DNA of 64,000 nt from positions 131,583,106 to 131,647,105 of the forward strand of contig NC_090447.1 of the NCBI RefSeq assembly GCF_031143425.1. The letters are read 5' to 3'. Below, piece after piece: positions 47,940-60,945 of this stretch. Origin of the DNA: Pleurodeles waltl. Taxonomy: Eukaryota > Chordata > Amphibia > Caudata > Salamandridae. The position numbers and the translations under genes are program-made. The notes under the pieces are model-generated. The model did no database searches, had not been told where the DNA came from, and worked only from the letters and a program-made list of their open reading frames with translations. Every line of letters begins with the position of its first letter. Positions within the stretch are counted from its first letter, which is position 1.

Positions 47940-48212
47940 ATGCATGTCCACCTGGGGTAATGTCAAAAGTTATCTTCTGTGGATGGTGGTCACTGACCAT
48001 TTTCGCCCCAAAACCAAATGAGGAGGTGATGGTCATTAGCAGAAGGCTAACACAATTATAATTGATTAAGTATGACGCAAAAGAACTTAGATGACAAGGT
48101 CACTCTTACAGCACCCCTACTTGTGTTGCCTAGTTGCAGGTATAAAGTGGTTTATTTATCCCTCTAGCTGGGAGGCATCAGTGACCAGGTTTCTTGGAGG
48201 AGCACTATTTCA
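47940..48212 (-). pseudogene. LINE-A AP-endonuclease remnants
   Basis: Two diagnostic motifs of APE-type LINE endonucleases are readable on the minus strand. VLLQETWSLMP at about 48,205-48,175 contains the catalytic Glu (QETW encoded at 48,196-48,185). VSDHHPQKITFDI at about 48,000-47,960 contains the Asp-His pair near the C-terminus. Between them the frame changes several times. This domain would nick target DNA. Confidence 0.6.
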
Positions 48213-49399
48213 AAGACCGTAGATATTGTTGGATTTCTCGGTCTTCCAATTTGCTTGCCAATCCGTTGATGTTTCAGGAACATACCTCTAGTGCACATTC
48301 CAGGTGAACAATTTTGTTGCCATTCCATCATTTTAGCATTCTGGTTGAATTTAAGGCTCCCTGGAGCCAGCTCAGTTTACGGATTCTTCAGGCCTGTGAA
48401 ACTGGTATGCCCTTGTGCTATCTTGGAGGGGTGGGAGACTTACTGAGAGTGTTTCTTAATACAGAGTAGACTGTTTTGGGGGTGGGGGGGTTCAGATAAG
48501 TGCTCTAAAATATGTGGGTATCCTGATTCTCCTTGGGGAATAATTGTAATCCCCCACTGCCTAAAGATGTTGGTGTTCACCAGGACCTTATGAGCGAGAT
48601 CTACTGATCTGCAGGTTACCTTAGTCATCCCATTGCTCTGGCTGGGCCCTGGACAAATTAATTCAACAGAGACAATATCTGGTGATGAGACTTCGCCAAG
48701 GGAACCCAGAGAATGGACAAGCTTTGGGATGTTACCCCGGTTTAGGATATTAAAAGGGTCTTTTTACGTGTATTCCGGGACAAATAACATGCATGCTGTG
48801 GTATTTAAAAGTCTTAAACCATCCAGAAGAGCATGGCAGGATTCGAAAGATTTTTGAGCTTGCTGGCACTGCAGCACAGTGGCAGCACAGTGGCCTGTAA
48901 CTACGACAGTAGGGGAGGAAGCCTGCTTGTCAGTAGCTGACTCCTGATAGGCAGGACGCATACTGATATTCCTGCTCTTGTTGCTGTGTTTGACATTGCA
49001 CAAGTTGACGAGATTGGCCCATCAATAGAAGCCTCTTCCGGACCAGGACATGTGACAGCACCCTTGCACTTTCAACAATGCTTACTTTTAGGGGTAGACT
49101 AAGGGCCTATAGCACTAGGAACTGAGCGTTTGAGTTTGAGTTCTGAGAAGGTACAATCAGCTCTTTCTGGACCCTTGTCAGAGAATTGATGGACCGGGTT
49201 TCTGGGTTGCCTGACACATCTAACTCCACAAGATCCTTCAGGACAATGGCTTGAAGGGGGTCTGGGATGCTAGATGTTACTGAATTCAGGCTCACATCTA
49301 TAAGGGCTTCTTCTGGGACCTCTAGGCAGCTTTTGATCACTAAACAGGGTGGTAGGAACTGTTTTTTTTCTTGTTTTTGAATATTGGGTAGGCAGCCAA

Positions 49400-50940
49400 G
49401 TTACGATGTTAGAACAGTGTTTTGTTTTGGCCTTTCCTTCTTTCAGATTTTTTAACGCTTTGAATCTTCAGTTCCTGTTCCTTGTTTGTGCCCAGAATCT
49501 TGTAGGCAAGTTTGTGGAGTTGGTTTATCACTGGATACCCTGCTAATTGTGCTACAAGCAGGTGGCTGCCCTCTAAAGGGCTTTTTCTAGGGTCTCCATG
49601 CCACAGTACCTTGGCCATGTCAATAGTAGGTTCAGTTTGTCCCTTTTTGTGGCCATCCTGAGGGTTCTGAGCTGTGATAACCCCGTCAGCTTCCTTTGTG
49701 CCATCACTCTTTAGCAATCTGCCATTTGCTACTTCCTTCAAGTCCCCCAATAGGTTTGTCATTACCTCTGGGAGTGAGGCTAACTTGTCAAGAACTGGAG
49801 AGCAGTTAAACCTGTGATGTAATTCTAGAGCACCTGCCTGGTCCAGGACCCTTTTTACCGGGGTGTTCAGGTTTGAGATTTTTTTGTCAATTTCTGTCAC
49901 ATACATGGCCAGAGTGTTCAGAAGGCTGATCTGAAAGTACATTTTATTAGCCTGGAAATGTATTCTCTACAGAGCTTTGCAGCATGTTGACCATTGATTT
50001 CGAGAGCTGCCCTTGGGGCCCTCGGAGTTCCTTGGTAGCTGGTATGGTTTGACTGGACTTAGTCGGTGCAACCTTGCCGTAGGAAGCCAGCATGTTCTCC
50101 CATTCCTTGGTGTGGAGATACAAAAGGTCTTTTGACAGTGCTCCTAGATTATCTTCAGTATAGGCAGACTTATTTGTGTCATGATCATGAACGAGTTTCC
50201 CTTCCTTCTGGTGCAGTACGTCAACAGTTTGTGACACGCCCTCTGGGGCCCTGAGGCCACTGGTCTAGATCCACAGGGAGACATGGTCATGGGGAGGTTG
50301 CGCCTTCTTTCTTCCTTCTACATTTGGGTGATTAGATGCAATAACTCTTCACCACCCAACTTCGAGGCAGAAGACGCCTGCGTTGAGTCCCCCACAACTA
50401 TGGGGAATGCACTTGTTTCCATCACTATTATCGCTGAAGTATCTGTATCTGCATACCGTTGTGACAGAAAATGGTACTGGTGCCAAGGTTAGTATCCAGC
50501 CCGTCATCCCTTCTCTGAGAAGCTGAAGCATGCCCTTTGCAGGGAAGGGCCAAGGTGAAATCAAGGCCTTTGGTGCCTTGCAGCTATTTGGGCTCAATTC
50601 CTATTAACAGAGGGTAAAGTACCAGTGCGAATAATCACAATGGGGTTCAACGGGGCATGCAGTCCCTTGATGTTGGTGTTGCTGTAGAAAATATCTGCCC
50701 CGGGACCCATTAAGAACTTAAAGTTGGATGTGATGTTTGGCTGAAAGCTATTTAAGTTTGCCTCTCTGAGCAGGCTATTAGCATGCATGTGCATTATAGC
50801 TGCAGGCTTTGTAGCGATGGTGGGTGAGGCGGGAGACAGTGGCAAGACCTGATCTCATGGGTCTTGTGGTGTTGGAGGATTCGTCTGCTTTCTTCTCTGT
50901 TTCTGGGTCACCAGTGGCCCCCGTGACCTGCCTGAGTGCA
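49400..50940 (-). pseudogene. LINE-A ORF1-like region
   Basis: Three minus-strand frames follow each other: about 50,845-50,594, 50,237-49,947 and 49,942-49,409. The last (177 codons) is rich in charged and Leu residues (IDKKISNLNTPVKRVLDQAG; VLDKLASLPEVMTNLLGDLK) with a likely coiled coil, and ends Lys/Arg-rich. This fits a LINE ORF1 nucleic-acid-binding protein by position and composition. No RRM or zinc knuckle was recognised, so the call rests mainly on context. Confidence 0.4.
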
Positions 50941-52467
50941 TGTTTGGTTGAGGATGTTGTGGCAATAGATCTGAAGATGACTGGTCTAGACCGGGCACCT
51001 TGATACCTTGTGATCTTGGCACTTCAGTCAGTCATTGTGACAGTACTCTCCTTCTCCGCAGTTAATGCTCAAGATTGCAAATGTCGCTAATTGTCACTAA
51101 ATTTACTCTAATCATTTTTCAATTACATTTTCGATGTTCAAGTTGGATGGAGTTGCATGAGGTTACAAGCTATATGGAATGTGCAAGCCACACTGAATTA
51201 GCTCTGCCTGCTTCCGCGTCTACCCTTATGGGCACCAACTACCTAGGGTTTCTCAAAATTGTCCTCAGGAGAATGAAGTCGAGTAGAAAATAGAAGATTT
51301 TATAGTAGCCTTGGGGCCTTGACAGCCTTGATAACCTTGGAGCAGTTAGACAGTTAGACAGTTAGACGCATAAACAATGTCCTTGAAACCCTTCTTCTGC
51401 CAAGCTAGCAGATGCTGGTGTGCCCACCGCCACACCCCTCTTCCCAATGAGTCAATTAGTAAATGAGTCAAAAGGGAACAATGCATTCTAGTTAAGCAAT
51501 TATGGCGGGGTGGAGCACGAGCACGCACTGACTCCTTAGCTGCATGGTGTTTAGGTGAGGATTTTATGGCTCAAGAAACATAAGGGGACTGGGGACTCAC
51601 TGCACATGCACCAGTTCTGCATAATCCTTTGCTGTGCCTGGGAGCCCCCTTGGAGCTTTTGTGATGTTGTCTCAGGTTTTCAGGCAGTTTTTTCCAGCTC
51701 CCAGCACTCCCTCCTCTAGGCCTTTCACAGCCTCGTCCACACTGTCCAGGCACTCCGCGGGTAGTCCAGCAGAAGGCAGCGGACCGACAGCAAACACACT
51801 GGGGCAGGCAGGTGGGGGGAAGGAGCAGGCCCTTCGGGCCGGAACCAGAGCCTGGGCCCAAAGTGCCAGAATTGTGACCCAAAATACAGCCAAAATGTGA
51901 CCAAAAATATGGCCAGGATTGCGATGTATTGCGGGGGAACGCGTAGGATGTTTGTGGGATGTATTGGCTGCGTGCTGCAAGCCCATAGCGGCAGCAACCG
52001 AGGGAGCCACGGGGCATTGCTCCTCCCTCCTCACTGTTCATGGGCCACGTAGACCTGTCAGCTGCAAGCCAGAAGCATAAAGCGGCAGCAGCAGAGGCAG
52101 GCACAGGCTGCTGCTGCTCCTCTCACTCAGCTTCTCCCTCCTTGCTGCTTGCGTCTCTTACCCAACATGACAATGGAGAAGCAGCAGGTGTTTAACTTTG
52201 TCATAGGCCCACTGCTGTCAACTTTTCAGTGTTCTCTTCTACATACCCTGACTCTCAATCAATCAATCAATCAAAGCATTTGTAAAGCGCACTACTTGCC
52301 TTTGAGGGTCTCAAGGTGCTGAGGGGGGGTGTCTCCTGAAGGTAAGAAGGTCCTGTGTCTGCCACAGGTGGGTGGAAAGAGTGTTACACGTCTTGGTGAC
52401 GAGGTGGGTGAACGATCTGCCACCGGCAGTCTTTCTGTGGATGCGTGGGACGGTGGCGAGGGCAAGG

Positions 52468-54072
52468 TCAGCAGAGCAAAGCTGTTGGGTCGGGGTGTAG
52501 AAGGAGAGCCATCTGTTGAGGTATTCTGGTTGTATTATGCAGTGCCTTGTGAGCGTGGGCGAGGAGTTTGAAAGTGATTCTCTTGTTGGCAGGGAGCCAG
52601 TGCAGGCCTCTCAGGTGAGCTGTGATGTGGCTGTGCGGAGGCGTTCTGTATATGTTGCAGTGGTTTCTGGAGCTTGGCCGTGGTTCCTGAGTAAAGGGCA
52701 CTGTCGTGGTCTAGTCTGCTGCTTACGAGTGCTTGGGTGACCATTCTTCTGGTTCCAGGGGGGATCCATTTGTAGATCTTCTGAAGCATGCGGAGGGTGT
52801 TGAAGCAGGAGGAGATGGCGTTGACTTGCTGGGTCATTGATAGCGGTAAGTCCAGGATGAATCCCAGGCTGCGTGCATGATCGGTGGGTGTCGGTGCAGT
52901 TCCCAGTGTGCCAGGCCACCAGGACTCGTCCCAGGCAGAGACGGTGGAGCTGAGGAGGAGGACCTCAGTTTTATCAGAATTCAGTTTCAGGCAGCTATTC
53001 TTCATTCATTTGGCGATGGCCTTCATTCCTTCATGGAGGTTGGTTTTGGCGGTGGTGGGGTCCTTGGTGAAGAGGGTCGGGCTGAGGGACGATCCTGGGG
53101 GTACACCGCAGATGATCTTGGTGGCTTCAGAGCGGAATGGAGAGAGGCGGACTCTCTGGGTTCTGCCGGTGAGGAAGGAGGTGACCCAGTCCAGGGCTTT
53201 GTCATGGATCCATGCATTGTTGAGGCGTATGCGTGGGGTGTGGCGGCAGACGGTGTTGAACGCGGCCGTGAGGTCCAGGAGAATGAGGGCCACATTTTCA
53301 CCGTTGTCAAGTATGGTCCTGATATCGTCCGTGGCGGCCATGAGGGCGGTTTTGGTGCTGTGGTTGCTGCCGAATCCAGATTGGGATGGGTCTAAAGTGC
53401 TGTTCTCCTCGAGAAAGTGGATCAGTTGTTTGTTGATTTTCTCGCTGACTTTTGCCAGGAAGGGGAGCAGGGAGATGGGCTAGAAGTTCTTGAGGTCCTC
53501 TGGGTCCGTCTCGGGTTTCTTGAGGAGGGCGTTGATCTCAGCGTGTTTCCAGCTCCCCGGAAAGGTGGCGGTCTCGAAGGAACTGTTGATGATCTTCCGG
53601 AGTTGGGGTGTGATGACGGAGCTTACTTTGTTGAAGATGTGGTGAGGGCAGGGATCTGATGGTGAGCTGGAGTGGATGGTGTTCATGATTTTGATGGTGT
53701 CGTCGTCATTGACGTGGGTCCAGGAGAGCAGGAGGCTGGTGTGGCTGGGTGGCAGTGAGTCTGTGGTGTAGGTGGTTGAAGGGGGGTCTGGATATTGAAG
53801 CTGTCATGGATGTCTGCGATCTTGCTGTAGAAGAAGGTGGCTAGTGAGTCGCAGAGGTCTTGTGATGGAGGGATGTTGTTGATGTTGGCGCCGGGGTTGG
53901 AGAGTTCCTTCACGATCTTGAAGAGTTCCTTGCAGCTGTCTGGGTTGTTGTTGATGCATTCTTTGAAGGCGGTTCTTTTGGCGGTTTGATTGAATTGGTG
54001 CTGTCTGTGGATGGCATCCTTGAAGGCTGTGTGGTTGTCCTGTGTCTGTTCTTTTTCTCGAGTCTTCGGCAT
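52468..54072 (-). pseudogene. LINE-B reverse transcriptase, catalytic box deleted
   Basis: On the minus strand, TAFKECINNNPDSCKELFKI leads into the RT domain. FPGSWKHAEINALLKKPE, DLTAAFNTV (first catalytic Asp in the usual L-D-L-T/S-A-A-F-D position), WVTSFLTGRTQRVRL and GVPPGSSLSPTLF follow. The sequence then jumps from SPTLF directly to DPTTAKTNLHEGMKAIA. The stretch that should hold YADD is missing. Downstream come LKLNSDKTEVLLL, LGFILDLPLSM, VSSRLDHDSALYSG and LHWLPANKRITFKLL, all characteristic of the L2/CR1 C-terminal half. Stops at 53,480-53,482 and near 53,006 and frame changes also occur. The enzyme is non-functional. Confidence 0.85.
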
Positions 54073-54442
54073 GTTTGCTCAGATACTTGGAGGTCAACTG
54101 TGAACTAGAAGGCCTTTCTGTTGGGGCGTCTGTTTTAAGGTTTCTTGATCGGGGCAAGAGTGTTGCCTGAGGTTGTGGGCTGCTGTGTCAGTGTTGGTGG
54201 TGTTGATAGGTGGGTTCCGGGAAAGGGTGGTGATCAGCTGGTCTTCGGTGACCTTGTTCCATCTGCTGTGGGGAATATGCTGCAGGTGATGGTGTGTTGT
54301 GGGTTTCTCGAAGGAGAAGTGGATTCAGCGGTGGTCGGTCCAGTGGAGTTTAGTGATGTGGCTAAAGGAGATGTGTTTGCTGGCGGAGAAAATGGGGTTG
54401 AGCGTGTGACCTGCGGAGTGAATGGGTGTCGTGATGAGTTGC

Positions 54443-55528
54443 TTAAGGCCGAGGTTGGAGAGGTTTGTTGAGCAGGGTGGTGGAGTTGTTGTCGTTGGTG
54501 TTCTCGAGGTGGAAGTTCAGGTCCCCGAGGAGTATGTAGTCTGTGGATGCAAGGGCATGTGTGCTGATGACATCAGAGATGAGTCGCTGAACTGCTGTCA
54601 GGGTCCGGGGGGGGGGTCTGTAAACGAGGGTCCCTCTGAGGGTAGTGTTTGGATCGGTGTGGATCTGGAAGTGCAGGTGTTTGGCGGTGCTGAGGGTGTC
54701 TTCGGTGCTGGTCGTGATACTGAAGGTATTCCTGTGGACAATGGTGATGCCTCCTCCTGGTCTGTTGGTGCGGTCCCTACGGGTGATCTTGTAGCCGTCT
54801 GGGATGGCTATGGCAATGTTGGGTGCTGAGGAGGGGTTCATCCAAGTCAGGAAGGTGATGTCAGGGGAGGCTGAGTCGAGTAGGTTCCAGAGTTCGATGG
54901 CGTGTTTGTGGACAGAGCAGGTGTTGAGTAGGATGCATCTGAGATGGCTGCGTCCTGCCTTGGTGGGTGGGTCGCTGGCGTGGAGGCTGTTGAAGGTGCA
55001 GTTCCGGCAAGAGAAGGGTCTGCGTGTGAGCTGCAGGTGGCATGATGGCAGGTGGATAAGCAGCCAGTGTTGAGCACGAGGAGGGTGGTGGCATCGTAGG
55101 AGAGTCGAGTGGTGCAGCGGTGGGGGGCGAGAACCAGGGGTTCCAGCACTGGGCCCTGTCCAGGCGCGGGCAGACGCAGACGGGCTTGCCTTAGGTGTGT
55201 CTCTAGCGTGGCCGCCATCAAGTAGGGAGGGGGGAGGAGAGGACAGCTGGGAGGCGGGACAGAAAACAGTGCAAAAAAAGGGGCGGGGAAGCAGCGGCAG
55301 GAATGCAGCGCAAGAGAGAGGAGGGAGGCAGGGTCGCAGGGGCAGCAGCAGCGACGGGGAGGGACAAATGGGGAGAGTGAGAGTGAGGGATAGAGTGGAG
55401 TGAGGGGAGAGAAAAATGAGGAAAGAGTGTAACGCAGAAACGAAAGGTAAGAGGAGCACAAAAGGGAGACAAGGAAGGGAAAGCACACAAAAGGAGCACA
55501 AAAGGGACAGACATGACAGGGAATGCAC
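54443..55528 (-). pseudogene. LINE-B endonuclease frame
   Basis: An open frame of 361 codons. The C-terminal ~170 residues are an AP-endonuclease: LRCILLNTCSVHKHAIELWN, PDITFLTWMNPSSAP, GYKITRRDRTNRPGGGITIV and DYILLGDLNFHLE. The position where L2 enzymes have LTETW reads FLTW, so two codons including the catalytic Glu appear to be deleted; the GDLNFH motif is kept. The first half (Leu/Ser/Pro/Phe-rich, with PASQLSSPPPSLLDGG) is translated monomer sequence and matches the frame open in every unit of the satellite at 23.3-27.9 kb. Confidence 0.8.
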
Positions 55529-55800
55529 ACAGAGAGCAAAGCAGGAAGAAGGAGGAGAGAGGCAGAGAAGCAGAGGGCAGCCTAGTAGGAAAGCAGAGCT
55601 CTCCCACTAGACACCAGGGATGAGGCACAGGCAGAACCCTGCAGGTGGAGGAGGGCCTTGAACTCCTGACAGAGGTCAGGAGTTTGGAGGAATGAGGGCT
55701 CTACTTACCGGTGAAGCTACGGGAGGCAGAGCAGTTCACTGACCAGGTCAGTGGTATTAAGTAGGGAGGGGGGAGGAGAGGACAGTTGGGAGGCAGGAGC
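55197..55800. repeat. Two monomer-like blocks in the LINE-B 5' region
   Basis: AAGTAGGGAGGGGGGAGGAGAGGACAG occurs at about 55,218 and again at about 55,760, a period of ~540 bp. Between them lie CCCACTAGACACCAGGGATG and GGAGGAGGGCCTTGAACTC. The same blocks in the same order form the ~510-bp satellite unit. The stretch from 55,300 to 55,600 is a low-complexity A/G-rich run. Confidence 0.75.
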
Positions 55801-55989
55801 GGGGTGGAAAATGACGGCAAAAAAACTATCTATCTCCCCTGCTTGTCAGGAATATGTGGATTGTTCAGGCAAATGAGAAGGCAGAGGCTGTGAAAAAGGG
55901 AAACAGCAAGCTTCCCTCCTTCTTTTCCCTGTGGATCAAAATGTCACTGGAGCCTTGGAAGGAGGCTGAGTTCAGCTTCAATGTCTATG

Positions 55990-57480
55990 TCCATGTGTAT
56001 GTGACACCAAGCATATTTCATTTCTGAAATACACACAGGAAAGGGAGCTTAAGGACTGTGAGAGCATGGTGTGTAGGGCTCCCACAGGACATATCTAACT
56101 CTGTATTGCTGGTCCATGTGTTCAATTGAACTGAAGATAGAATGGAGGCCAGAGTTTCAGGTGGCATCATAGGCAACTCCAGCTTGCTTTTGTTGTCCCC
56201 CTGGATTAGGACTCAGTTCAGCAGAAGCCAGGTGCAGGGTTCAAGTTCTCTGCAGCTTGTTGTGTTTCTGTAGATAACACAGAAGGCCAGCCAACTAGCC
56301 TTTTGAGTCACGGCCGATGGTGCTGGATTCAAGGAGATGGTCCTGTTCTTCTTAAAGCAAGGTAGGGCTTCAAGCACAGGTCAGTCCTCTAGGGGTCTCG
56401 GCAGTCCTCCTGAAGTATTCCACAGGCCCAGAAGTGTACCGAAGAGGTGTTCTAAGGGTCTAATATTGAACATGGTGCCACCCTTATATTTGGGGCATAT
56501 TCCTAAACTACTTCTACTACTGGTTCTGGAATGGTCTTCCCTTTCCCGGTCAAGGCTCTAAGAAGTCTGGGGAGGCACAGACTAGTGTCAGGTTCCTGTG
56601 TGTATCCAAGAGGCAAGCCCCTTTTAAGTGAAAGTGAGGCAGGGATCTGCCCATAGGCATACTGGCAGGATGGCCTAGCCTATCCACACCTAATCCCTTT
56701 TGTGTCAGTGTCTAGAAAGCCCATAAGCAGAGCCATTCACAGTCATGTGACCTAGGGCACTGTCAGAAGCACTAAAAATTGTTATAGCAAGAAAATGTCA
56801 ATTTTCTAAAAGTGGCATTTTCAAAATGGTGACTTAAAATCCCATGTTACTATTAAAGAGGATTTTAAATTACAATTCATGTGATTCTAAACATGTCATT
56901 TCTACCTGCTTTTAATGAAAGTTAGCACTTGGTAAATGTAATTAGGTAACTTAATCTTATCCGATGGGAGAGATAGGACTTACAGTAATAAAAAACGACA
57001 AGGGCATGTAAAACTTAAACTGAAATGTCCTTCTTCTTAAATACAGTGCACCCTACACTAAGCGCATTTGGGGTGTACTTCATGGGTGACATATGTATTA
57101 AAAAGGAGGGTTCATGTCTGGCAAAGGGTTTCTTTTGCCAGGTCAAAATGGCAGTTTAAAACTGCACTACAGGCTACAATGGCAGGCCAGAGGCATGTTT
57201 TAAAGTGTTTCTTTAGCGGATGGCATGATGAGTGCTGCTGGGCCACTAATAGCATTTAATTTGCAGGCCCTGAGTACATGGATACATACCAGGGACTTAC
57301 AAGTACATTAAATGTGCCAGTCGTGTGTAGGCTCATTTTGCCATGTTTCAGTGAGCAAGCCCAAGCACTATAGCAGCTGAAGAGTGCCTAGAATCCTAAA
57401 GCCAACAAAAACAAATTCAGCATCGCAGCAGGTGGGAAAGCAAAACGTTTGTGGGGGACCCTGCTGAGAGCACCAAGTCC
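55990..57480. repeat. Old dispersed repeat, possibly a solo LTR
   Basis: The sequence has the look of a diverged copy of a common newt interspersed repeat: phrases such as AAGGCCAGCCAACTAGCC, GTCAGTGTCTAGAAAGCCCA, GGGACTTACAAGTACATTAA and AATTTGCAGGCCCTG. This rests on recollection of similar repeats; no second copy is present in the window to compare. No reading frame looks real. Confidence 0.35.
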
Positions 57481-60400
57481 AATAGAAATCATTCTTCTGA
57501 GCTGAAACACAATTATGGTTGATTTAACTGCTGTGGATCACACTTGGGGTTATAGTAGATTGCTTGAAAATAAGTAAATAACGTTTTGTTCTTTGTTTAC
57601 ATTCAAAGTGCTAAGGGGTTAAGTAACATTAAAAGCATCTATTAGTATTGCACGTATAATTTCTACTCTGGTCATCATATTTTTACTAAAATTGGTATCA
57701 GCATAGCATACAACAATAATTCTGAACTGTGAACAGTTAAAACGTGAAAGGACAATCAGTCATGTGACCAGGAGTATAGTTGCATTATTTTTAAAAAGAG
57801 AATGAACACTGCCTGATTCGGAACAGAAGTTTGAATGAGGGAACAAATTTACGATAATATGTAAACTTTTTTTAATACCGAAACTATACCAGGAGACATG
57901 GCCATGGGGACATCTGATGAGAACTTAACTTGGTAGAATAGACTGTTTGAATTGCCATGATTCAGAAAAGGAAAGAAGAACAAAAACACCAGTGCAAAGT
58001 GTGCCTCAACAAACAATGCACACTATAAAGGGAGAAGGTACTTTGGTAGACCTGTTGCAAGAATTGGCATCATTTGCAAGAATTGTATTTAGCTTTCTTC
58101 CTCTAGGGGGCAGAGTAATACATTAACGATGAAGAGGCTCCATGGCATCATATACAATGTGCAAGAACTTGTGATAAAGAGTTTAGCAGAGATGCAAAAA
58201 GCTCTGACAATGCCAATGTGCTGGACTGGGTTAGGATGGGGCACCTTCTCTGAAATGTTGCTCTACTTCACCCTACCAGTGGTAATAGAAAAGGTTTTGA
58301 AGATGCAGGTGGTGCCCAATTACATTGTAACAAAAAAAATCACAGTTCTGATTTCCGCAGCTTTGATTTCCATATGTATAGCAAGGATCATAAAGTAAAA
58401 TATTTATTTCACCCCTTGTACAGAGCTATAACACCACGAGGAAGGTCTTCTGTAGGCATCTCTATTATTTCTGAACTCCAGCACCAGCAGACTATTAAAC
58501 ATTATATAGAGTTGGATCAATAGCAGTCACATTGACCTAGTTATCCCTGTGGTGAAGTGGGAGTTGAGTTCATAAATCATGGTTTACTATGTAGGGCCAG
58601 AAGAGGAAATTAGTATAAAGATGATCTGCCTACTGCTTTTTCTAGATGTAGAAATCAATGAACAACTTCGAGAAAAATAAGGATTTAAAGTTAGTTGCAC
58701 ACTAAGTAGGGGGCTTCTCTATTTTCTACATTTTTAATCCATAAATCCAGTAATCCTACAATTGTCCAAATCTGAATATTTTATTGAAGTGCAGAGCTGC
58801 AGTCACTCCTGACTGCCAATACTACGAAGGAGATGCTTGAGCATGAGTTAAAGTGGATGCCTTTTTTATTAAGCCAATGTAATCGGGTTAATTCGGGGAA
58901 TTTCACATTGAATGAACAACTATGAAGTTTTGGGACTTGTGGAAACAGGGAAATGAAGAGGAAAAGGCCATCGTGTTACAAGTGACAAGCGACTGCTGTT
59001 ACTTACTCTATGTCCGAAGGCACTTTTTGCCACATGAAGAGGCTCTTTTATCATTATTTTTTCAAAATGCTTTGTCACTTTGCACTTGGCAAACCTGACA
59101 AATTGTTTTTTTTTTTATGTTTAAAGTTGAGATTTGTCATGTTTTATCACTTGACACAGCTTAGGTAACAGAATTAACACCCTCATTTTCTGTACATTCT
59201 TAAATTCAAATTCGTTCTCACTTAAATGTCTTACCAGCACTCCCAGCAGAAACGTAGATCTAAGTGCGCCAAGGGTTTGATACACATGCCGTGAACGCAT
59301 TCTGCTACATGTCATGATAGATTCATGCTTGGTACATCGGACTGTCTTGGCTCTGTTTTACTGTGGCTAAATCATCTAAAAAGTCTTATCTCTTGAAGTG
59401 TTTTGTAGGAGGACAAGAATAAGCGACAATGTTGCAGCTCGAATTTCTCATTAATCATCCCCCTAGAGAAGTAAGTTAATTAAACTATAAATAATTGGTT
59501 GTAAAATATGCACATAATGTTTATGTAGATGTGCTATTGTTGACAGGGGTGACCATAAAATATTCATGAGGGATTTGGAGCAAGGTCACAATCCAGCAAT
59601 TCATATTACAAAAAAAAGATCTGTACTCACATTTTTGTAATATTTGTATAGCTCTTAAAGTTAACCTTGGTATCTTATAAGCATATTATTTTTAAATGTC
59701 TAATGATCTATTGGATAAAGAGCACCCTGCAGTATGTTACAGATGCAAAGCTATTACGTGCCCATGAAGGCAAATGAGATTGACGGCCTACCTCTTTTAT
59801 AAATGCATGGAACTCTGAGGTGGGTTGCACTATCCATTTAATAAACAGAATGCATAAACTCTCTATAATAATTAAAGACTAGATTCTCAAATAATTTACA
59901 CAGTTCAAGGGGTGATCCTCCCAGAAGCCCTTCTGGAATTCTTTTGTGAATTCTAGGTAGCTCAAATATGAAAACATGTTACATGGGAAAATGTAACAGT
60001 TACGCATCAACAAATGTGCCACCAAATTGTCCTTACTAACTTTATTTTTTTCCCATGTTAAACGTATTTTGCCCACTGAGAAACCTGTTTTAAAGGTGAT
60101 CATTTCTCATTGCCCCTGAGTACAATTTACCCTTGTCCTTTAAAGGAAGAAGTTTGCGACTGAATGTAGGGTTACTATGTGCCTGCTAAACTTAGGGCTA
60201 GTCACCTACTTAGATGGGTATCCTACACTAGGGCACTACTAGCACTTGATAAAGCACAGTTGCAGTTGCAATATTATGTGTCAGCAAATTCCTTTAAAAG
60301 TGTACATTTCACATTAATTTCCACTCACAAATGTGGGAAGATTTACACCTACGTTCAGGCTCGTGAATCGGGTCCTCTGACATTTCTCAATGAAGGAAGT

Positions 60401-60879
60401 GGCTTTGTAATAGTCAGGGTACCAGCATGCCCTGCATTCAAGAGCATCTTTATGAGCCACAGGGAGCCGAGGATGCCCGTGGGTGGGCGGGGCTGGGAGG
60501 ACTGTAGGTCTGGACGTGGCTATATTGACTCTTGTTTAGGCCATGCAGCAGACCCATGTCAGTCATGAGGTCCTTTCAGTTCTTGGAAACCTGTGTTTGC
60601 CTCTTCCAAATCGCTAGCTTTGCAACGTGCATGCCCTCGTAGAAGAGATGGAGTAGGACTTCGAACACTGCTTCTCGCAATCCCAAGTGAAAAGTCCCGC
60701 CCAGGGAGCGAAAAAAAATATGGATTAGGATAGACCTCTCATGGACTTTCAGGTCATGTTTTTATTTAGCGTTCTTAGTCATGTTGTGTTTCATTACAGG
60801 AAAAACTACACTACGAGTCTCAAATTGCATAAAAAGAAATCAGGAATGGAAGATCTGCTAAAGTCTGTCTTGGGACAAC
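57481..60879. other. No gene recognised
   Basis: AT-rich. The longest frame, 58,129-58,398 (89 codons), has hydrophobic stretches but no known motif. A local GC-rich patch at 60,440-60,560 was inspected as a possible promoter or exon and could not be supported. Confidence 0.45.
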
Positions 60880-60945
60880 CTAATCTCCGTGAAGGAGAGA
60901 AACAGACACATGCGATATAACAGAAAATGTCACCCACTGTGCACT

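Larger units (their letters stand above)
44450..52140 (-). mobile_element. LINE-A: decayed APE-type non-LTR retrotransposon
   Basis: On the minus strand, from right to left, there is a GC-rich probable leader (about 52,140-51,570), an ORF1-like region (about 50,940-49,400), an AP-endonuclease region (about 48,210-47,940) and a reverse transcriptase (about 47,310-44,640). The RT is interrupted by a MITE at 45,878-46,798. Frames are broken many times. The clade was not assigned. The 3' end is set at about 44,450 because coding-like sequence fades there. The 5' end is uncertain; LINE-B starts at 52,255. Confidence 0.7.
52255..55820 (-). mobile_element. LINE-B: L2/CR1-like LINE with monomeric 5' region
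   Basis: On the minus strand the element begins with two monomer-like blocks (about 55,800-55,200), then an endonuclease frame, an RT frame and a short 3' tail. It ends in five TGAT-type units (TCAA on the plus strand, 52,255-52,274) right after a conserved CTTGAGACCCTCAAAGG-like segment, as L2-type 3' ends do. The endonuclease and RT are both damaged. Its tail abuts the leader-like end of LINE-A. Confidence 0.85.

Noticed and set aside
51571..52104. 177-codon minus-strand frame between LINE-A and LINE-B
   Set aside because: GC-rich, low-information sequence open in several frames. It is better explained as LINE-A leader sequence than as a separate gene.
55660..55730. tRNA-like signals on the minus strand of the LINE-B 5' region (A-box-like TAGCTTCACCGG, B-box-like AGTTCAAGGCCC)
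   Set aside because: The boxes exist, but no cloverleaf or acceptor stem could be folded by eye, so a tRNA gene is not supported.
58129..58398. 89-codon plus-strand frame with hydrophobic stretches
   Set aside because: It looks superficially like a membrane protein, but there is no family match and no gene context.
60440..60560. GC-rich patch with GGGCGGGGC, considered a promoter or CpG island
   Set aside because: Too short, with few CpGs, and no convincing first exon follows.
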